DNA from: Gari tellinella
Taxonomy: Eukaryota > Mollusca > Bivalvia > Cardiida > Psammobiidae
Length of the DNA stretch: 64,000 nucleotides
NCBI GenBank assembly: GCA_922989275.2
Contig: OV277861.1
Coordinates: 16,144,540-16,208,539 of the forward strand
Direction: 5' to 3'
Below the pieces are notes generated by a model. The model had not been told where the DNA came from, made no database searches, and saw nothing but the letters and a program-made list of their open reading frames with translations. The first letter of the stretch is position 1. Each line of letters opens with the position of its first letter. This document shows, piece after piece, positions 43,601-52,600 of the stretch. Position numbers and translations under genes: made by a program.

Positions 43601-46600
43601 AATGGCGAATGAACGACAGAAAGAAAGCTAATCTCTCACCATTCTGGCTGCACAAATTAGAAAACATCATCACTTATAAGGCATATGGAATCATAGAAAA
43701 GGCGGCTAATTAAAATAAGGTAATATTAGTACAGTATTGTTGAATTTGTTTTGAAAAAAAGCCCCAACCCCTCCGTGGATAAATCCCGCACACTTTCAAA
43801 AGTGAAGGGGGATTTCCCCCTCTGTATTCGAATTCTGGCAGCATCTCTGCAATTGAGACATCTTTAAAAGATGTGTCTACAACATGCAAGATAGAAATAT
43901 TTGACTGTAGAATAATTGTCCAAAATAGAATTGATTAACTCTTTCCCCCCTGAAACTTTAAAAGGAAAATTCCAGTTTCCATTTTAGTCTGGTCCATTTC
44001 TGACTTTTAAGGGTTTTTTTGTCAATGTTTTGAATTATGACAAACAGTGAAGACCCTGATCAGAGGGCTCCTTTCGGAGCCCTCTGATCTGGGTCTTCAC
44101 TGTTTGCACAGGACAAGTGTACTTTTCACATGTACACTGTTTGAAAACAACGCCAATATGCGGGACTAGGGTTCAAAGGGTTAATCATTTAATATTGATA
44201 TCAAATGTTCGACTTTATTTTAATCCTATTGGAATAAAACCATCATCATTTTGCTATTCTAATAGCTTCGGATATTATATTTGCTCAGTTGTGAAATTAC
44301 TGTGATTATCTCTTATCAACTGCAGGTCGGATGGCACTCGGTGTAGGAGACTCTATGATCAGACTATGGAACCTCAACGTCTCATCTGAAGTCTGTGACA
44401 TGACACAACTCTGGCAGGGTATTAGGTCAAAGGTCACTGCAGTAAGTAACATAGCTGCTGAAAAATTACATCTAGAACCTGGAGAAGAGTTAAATATTTC
44501 CCCCCATAAAAGCACCTTTTAATGCATTTAATTTATTCCTGCACTGGAGAATTTAGTTCCTATTTATACAGTCATGAACACGTACCATAAATATTTTCTA
44601 ACTAGGAGAAGAACTTAATAAGCAAATATTGCTTTCGTTCTCATCCTAAAGTATATTTATGTATGATTATAAAATATGTACTTATGTTTAAAATAAATAT
44701 TTTCTATATCATAGCAGATGGTAGCTTAAAGCAGACTGAAAGTAAAGCAGAATGTGCCTTACGGCACATTCTGCTTTACTTTCAATCTGCTTTAAGTGGC
44801 CATCTGTCTTCAAGAAAAACAAAAGAGGGGGTAATGGGTTAACATTGCCACACTTTCTTTTCCATGTCAAAGTGTGAGGATGTTATAGATACGGTAAATA
44901 ATGTTTTCTGCACATAGGATGCTTATAGGATGCTGATATTTTACATGTGAGATTGGCACTGGCAAAAACAGAAATTCAAATTAGGATCATTATTAATTGA
45001 CTTATTTAACTTAAGTACTTACCTATCTGGTGAAACTAAATGCTTTTAAAAACTAAACAGACACCACAAAGAACTGATATTGTCCACAGAAAATTCATTA
45101 TTTTACCCTGTTTTCCCCCAAAACCTCAAAGCATTAACTCTTACCTTGCTAGCTGCGAAACCATGTTAATCCTTGCAAAATCTTTGCAAATAGTTTTGAA
45201 CCCTGATGAGATGCTGTGTAACTGAGCATCTCATCAGGATCCAAACTGTTTGGACACTAAGCCTATTTTGAAAAGAAATTTAGAAAATCTTTACTTAGAT
45301 CAATTGCGGACGACAATTGTTGCAGATGAAAGTATTACCCAACATTCAAAGAGTTAACCCTTTCAACCCTACATCCCTTTGTAGAGATTACTGATAAAAT
45401 ATGCAAACAGTTGTTGTGTCAAAAATGCAACAGTAGACTGGTTCAAAATACCTGTACTAGAAGAGTCCAAAAGAACTATAAATACCCAAAAGAGACATTT
45501 ATGGTTGAAAGGGTTAAAGAAAAAAGCATGTAATGTACTCTGCTGAATAGACCAAAACTGGAACTTACCCAATTGTAAGGAGCTAAGTGATTGCCAGTTG
45601 AGTTTGATCTCTGAATCCTGGTCTGAGCACTGTAAGTCAGGATTTGACTGATTAAATCGACATAAAAACCATTTACTCCCTCTCATTTGCATGAGAAAGG
45701 CGTCTTCTGATAAGAATCAGCACAAATTACATTGTCTAAATATCTATTTTCTACAGATATATCTCTTTTGTTGTTTTCAGCTTTGCTGGCATCCCAAAAG
45801 AGAAGGTGTATTAGCGTATGGTACTGACGATGGCCGTGTTGGAATATATGACACTCTGTCTAGGAAGTAAGATGACGTTTTATCTACAACTCCTTTGCAA
45901 GACACCTACAATACAGGATAATAGGTGTACAGTGGAGAACACATTATTCTTTCCTGTGTAGATGCAAACAAAGAACAAACGACATGTTCTAAAATGTAGA
46001 AAATAACAAATTCTGTAAAATTAATGAAGTTCTATTTAATCCATTATCCCATAAATATGCCATTTTACGCCTCTAATTTATTGGTTCACTGCAGAAAATA
46101 GTTTATACAGTCATGAATATGTATTATAAGAAAAAATTGCTATATTCTAGCAGAAAACAGCTTATAGCAGGCTGAAAGTAAAGCAGAATGTGCCTTAATG
46201 CACATTCTGCTTTACTTTCAACCTGCATTAAGTGGTCACCTGTCTTCAAAATTATAAACAGGCTATGGGATAATGGGTTAAATTAATCTGAATTACAAAC
46301 AGTTTGGAGCCTGATCAGACGCTGGGTTAACCGGCGTCTGATCTGGCTCCAATCTGTTTGCAATGGAAATAATAGTTTTAGCGTAAACACTTTTATTGGC
46401 AAAGAATAACATCTTCTCCACTGTACCTATCGTCTTAATGTGTGGGTTTTGAACTAGAGGAAACCCAATGTTAGGACTACTACATAAAAGACTAATGGAT
46501 GATATCAGTGATATATGACAGCATAAAGCAAGATGAAAGTAGAGCAGAAAGCTTTCGTACAGTAGTTCATGACTGGATGTCTTATTGAATTTTGAAAAAT

Positions 46601-49600
46601 TGCTTTCATTCTCCCTGTATCATATATATGATACCAGGGCTCCAGATGGAGGGAGTATTTCTAAAAATCTGCACCAAACCCTATGGTGTGACTACTCATT
46701 AGAATTGTCTCGAAGAGACAATTCTAATGAGTAGTCACACCATAGGGTTTAGTACAAACATGAAGAAGAAAATATTGGAAAGTTTAGTTTATCCCCCTTT
46801 TCTCTGGAGCCTTTGTCATTGATATTGTACATACAGCCTGTACTTTGTATTTTGTAGGCCTCCTAACATATCCACAACGTATCACAGGAGAACCGTGTAT
46901 GTTGTTGCCTGGGGTCCACCCTCAGCCAGTGGTGGTAAGTACTTTCTAAAGGAGACCGGTTGAAATTTGCATAGGTGTGAAAATTCGATCGTAGTTTTCT
47001 CGTTATTAAATGTAGTAGACGTTTTCTTTATTCCGGCATTTTTCGGTATTCAATCTTTCAATTTCACACGACGAGAAAATCATTACTGCGCAAGATTTAA
47101 ACATAATCTATATAATCTGAATATCTCGAATATCATCGTTTTGTCTTAGGCCATAATCACGTTGAAAACACCGGTTCTCGTCCGATCACCGAAGTTAAGC
47201 AACGTCGAGCCCGGTTAGTACTTGGATGGGTGACCGGGTGCCGTAGACTTTAAAATAAAAAAAACCCGCTCCCCCGCAATAGTTTAGTCTTAACAGATAA
47301 CGATAAGTCGGGTGAGACGTTAAAACGAATAAAGCAAGCAAGCTATCATCGTTATGGAGAACTATGCACTATTTCGATTCGCAGACACCGCGAATTACGA
47401 CCGTCGTTATTCATGCGTGCAGACACACACTCGCGACTTTTCGTCTTCATAATTTATGCTCGGAGAGTCTCTGAATTCGGCGGTTAGTTACGATCAATAT
47501 CATACAACATCTCCGAATAGAGTATCATGAATTTCCGTAGTCAACTTGCGAGCATTGCCCCGCCCACAAATTTCGATGCAAAATGAAAACTAGATAGGAC
47601 AAGTACATGTATGCCCTATTTAAGTTCAAATCAAAATCGATTAAATCTAGATTCTAGAGTTATTTTATTAAAATGTTCTAGGATTGATTCCCCCCGCGAA
47701 ATATCGCTGGGTTGGTTTAATTTTTAGCTCACAGCAGTTTGTAGAGATGAAAATGCAACGCCCACAAACGAGGCAAATGGTTTAGAACTGTGCCTTATGA
47801 AATCAAAATCGATCAAGCTTTGATTCTAGCAAGTTCTTGTCATAAAGAAATTTAAATAGATTAATAAAAACAAAAGTTTTAGTAGGCTGTTTATTTTTAG
47901 TACACCATTGAAATAATGCTTAAAGTGGCTCAGGGAACACCATTTATACATTAAAACTTCAAAAAAATGTCGACATACGGAAGGGGGTAACACAATAATA
48001 AAAAAACAAAAGTTTGTTGACACAAAGCTTTATTGCCTTAAATGTATATTTGTATCTCAATAACAAGTCTTCAAACACCCTCAGAATGACCCAGAATTAC
48101 AGGGAATGAAAAGTTCAATTCCAAATTTTTCCGGGACCCAGCGTAAGAATGAATATACTCATCACTAGGATTAAATGTGACTTCTTGGATCGCATCTTCG
48201 GCCTCTTGACCCAAAACAAAATGAAAACGCTGCATTAAGACCTAGCTTATGATTAACCCATTACTACAAAGCATGTTTCTAGTTTTGAAGACTTAAAGTA
48301 GGCTGAAAGTAAAGCAGAATGCGCCTCATGGCCCAGTTTTACTTTCAGCCTGCTTTAAGCAATCATTTGCTACAATATTGAAAATATTCTTATGATACAT
48401 ATTCATAACTGTATAAAATGGATATATTTTCTTCAGTGGATGAATAATTTAAAGGCGTAAAAACACATAATTAATTATGGGGTAATGCATTAACTCTTTG
48501 AACCCTAGTCCCGCATATAGGCGTCCCTTACAAACAGTGTACATGTGAATAGTACACTTGTCCTATGCAAACAGTGAAGACCCAGATCAGAGGGCTCCGA
48601 AAGGAGCCCTCTGATCAGGGTCTTCACTGTCTGTCATAATGCCAAACATTGACAAAAACAACCCTTAAAAGTCAGAAATGGACTAGACTAAAATGGAAAC
48701 TGGAATTGCCCATTTAAAGCTTTAGGGAGGAAAGAGTTAATTAGTAAACCTTAAAATCCTTGTTGCATTGCCGTGTTTCTTGTTATTTTTTTTCAGAAGA
48801 AGAGGGAGGTGTGAGCTGGAGCCTATATAGCTGTGGAGATGGTAACATCCTAGAACATAATCCCAGGAACCTTGACAAGGAAGCCAAGTCCATATCAAAG
48901 ATGATACAGACAGTGAACCCAGCATACAGGGTATGGCATTCTGTCAAACTTGTAGTTGAAGACAATTATTCTTGTATTAACCCATTACCCTATAGCATGT
49001 TTCTTGTCTTGAAAACAGTTGACTTCTTAAAGCAGGTTGCACTGCTAAATGCTGTTTGTCTATGGCAAGCTGTCATGGTGTGGCAGCACTATACTACAGT
49101 AATCCTTCCCTACAATGGCCCTCCCATTAACGACTCCCTCCTTACAACGACCCTTGCCGCTGTTCCCCAAACATGACAATTATGTTTAACGTTTTTGATG
49201 CTGCAATATCGTCTGCTTAAAAGTGTCGTCTGCTGGTTTTATCAAGTTTACATATTGGACATTTTGATAGAAAAACTATAATGACGAGTGACAAACAGCT
49301 TGAATCAAGATCAGATTGAATTAGATTCAAGCTGTTTGCAAATGTAAATCAATTTCCCTCCATATAACAACTCCCTGGGAACAACACACACACTTTTTGT
49401 GTCCCATTGGGTGTCGTTGTAGAGAGGGGGCACTGTATCGCTATAAAACTGAAATACTGTTGGCAGGAGAGTAAGCCCAACTCACATACTTCTTCTTGTT
49501 GACTATTGCAGAACCAGACAAAGGTGCCTACCCAGAGTGAGATCAGCTGGAGTCCAGACTTTGCTTATGTCGCTGTGGGCAACGATGATGGGTGAGAAAC

Positions 49601-52600
49601 TTATACTCAAGACATGGTTTAATGAATGTTTAACCCTTAATTTCCCATAGGCCGCCATGACATTAAAATACTGTCAGAACCAGTGAGAAAAAAATTACTG
49701 TCCGAAATATATTGTCGCCCGATACCATAGGTAAAGGAATGTAGTAAATGATGTCAAACCGAAAATGATGTCAAATTTATGTTAATGCGCCAAAGCGTCA
49801 CTTTAGATAACACAAAATCTTGTATCTACAATTTGAAGTTTTTAGTTGACTAAATGATGCAAATAAACAGTCAGATCCAAAAACGGAAACCTATGCATGA
49901 TGCAGTTTATTTATATAATGGTGAGATACAGCTTCTAAAGAGTTTGCATAATTCCTTCAAATTCCAATCTTTTTATAAACAGTGAATTTCATTACAAATG
50001 GCATGCGGATCTAGTTACATTCATGATTCCAGCCAGCTTTAGGAAAGATATAGAATTCCTGGTTAAAGCCCGGAGTTTTTTTTATAATAAAATAAATATC
50101 ACATGTCTGACAGAGTAAAGTTGTCAATTTTTGGAAAAATACTGTCAACCTCGGCTTCGCCTCGGTTGACAGTATTTTTCCAAAAGTTGACAATTTACTG
50201 TCACCCTGTCAGACATGTGATATTTATTTACTCTATAAAATTGAACTATTCTCTTTATTGGAGGAATTAATTAGATGCATAAAGAGGCATATCTATGGAG
50301 TAAACCATTTGCAGTACATTTTTCCCAATTTGAGATTAACAATTCAATTTTACAGAACTGTTGAGATCTACCTGGCCCCAAGTTTTACCCTGGTTGCCAC
50401 GGTACAAGTCTTACACAAGCTGATCAACTGTATCCAGTGGCACCCACATGTTACCATGGCGTCTCCTGATGGCTCCAAGTACAAGGACTATGTGGCTATT
50501 GGTGGGAACGAGTCCAGTGTTTGTGTGGTGGACTTGACTAAAGTACATGGTTGGTATCATTCACACAGGTGTCATTTGTAGGCGTATGATGTCTAGCTTG
50601 ATTTAACCCATTCCCCCATGAATACGCCTTTTTAGCTCAAATTTTCAAAGAAAATAGTCAAGGTGTTAACATCACCCTGTTGTTAGCTCACCTGAGCCAA
50701 AGGCTCAAGGTGAGCTATTGGGATGGCCCTGTGTCCGTCGTCGTCCGTCGTCCGTCGTCGTTAACAATTGCTTCAAATGACATCTCCTCCTATACCGCTT
50801 AACAGAATTCAACCAAACTTTACAGAAATGTTCCTTGGGTCAAGCTCTTTCAGATTTGTTCAAAGAATTAAAAACAATGCAGAACTCTGGTTGCCATGGC
50901 AACCAAAGTGAAAAAATAAGGAAATCTTAAAAAATCTTCTTGTCAAAAACTACTAGGACCAGAGCTTAGATATTTGGCACATAGCATCACCTACAGGTCC
51001 TCTATCAAGTTTGTTCAAATTATGCCCCTGGGGTCAAAATTGGCCCCGCCCCGGGGGTCACAGTTTTACATAGAGTTATATAGTGAAAATTTCAAATGTC
51101 TTCTTCTCTGACACTAATATGACCAGAGCTTTGATATTTGGCATGGTGACACTTCTAAATGTCCTTTACCTATTTTGTTCAAATGGTTCTGGTCGGTTGA
51201 ATATCTAGGTCATAATTCACATTCAATATATGTATAGCAGACAGCAATTCAGCATTATAAGAGTTAGACCCTAGCCACATTTCCTACTGGCAGAGTTACA
51301 TAACTGAACTCAGCCCAGTCAGGTCAGCTGAGGTTCACTGTAACCGCAGCATATGGTGTTGTCTGCTACATTTTTTATGCCCCTGCAGTTGGAGGCATAT
51401 TGTTTTTGTCTGTCTGCTTTTTTTTGTCTGTTTGTCAATTTGTTTGTCTGTCAGTCCACAACTTTAATCTTAGCCATAACTTTGTTAAAGTTAGAAACTT
51501 TATATCTTAGGTCATGTTCTGCAAAGGTCAATGTCATTTTTGAGTTATTTCCCAGAGTCATATTTTCTTGTCTTTGAGATAACTCCAGTTCTACTGATGT
51601 TAACCCATTACCCCATACATATGCCTTTTTATGCCTTTAATTTATTCCTCCTCTAAAGAAAATAATTCCACTTTATACAGTCATAAAAATGTAAGATATA
51701 AGAAATGGTATCTATAACTTAGTAGATGATAACTTAAAGCAGGTTGAAAGTAAAGCAGAATGGGCAATAAATAATCATACGGAAATACATGTAGCTTGAT
51801 AAGAAGAAGTGTCATGGATAAGGGCCATAACTCTGCCAACAATATTTTTTTAAGTTATTCCAATTTGTCATGGTTTTTTGTCTGGAAGATAATTCCATTT
51901 ACAGCTATATTAAAATGTTGTCTTGCCTATTAAGCTAAGGCACAATGACCTCAGGTGAGCGAATTAAGGGCCATGGCCCTCTTGTCTGTGTCAGTGTTTG
52001 TCAAATTTTGGGGTTAAGATTTATAGTTAAGGTTTTTTATAAGACAATATTTCACAATAACTAAGGTATCCATTTGAAACTTGAAATGCTTTCTGTATTG
52101 TAGCAGATGGTTGCTTAAAACAGGCTGAAAGTAAAGCAGAATGCATGTTAAGGCACATTCTGCTTTACTTTCAACCTGCTTAAATAGTCACCTATCTTCG
52201 TTAAACAGAAGTTGTTGCATTTTCAGACCAGACAGACAGTGGAGAACCTCTACATCTAGTGGAGAGCATCAAGAAACTGGAGGGTCATTGTCAGAGAATC
52301 ACTAGTGTGGCCTGGAGTCCATTCTCTGATGAGCTGCTCGTATCGGTGTCATATGATGGACATGCCATTGTAAGTGTATACTGTAACGATCCCAAGTATT
52401 GAAACACATGCTATTGTAGGTCTATACCATAATTATCATAAGTATTGGGACACACAGGCCTGAGCAAACAGTATAGACCCTGATCAGACTGCTCCTGAAG
52501 GAGCAGTCTGATCAGCGTCTACACTGTTTGCCATTAATTTATACCTTTTGGACAAATTACAGTGTGATAAAAGCACTTTGTTTAAATTTTATAATACACA

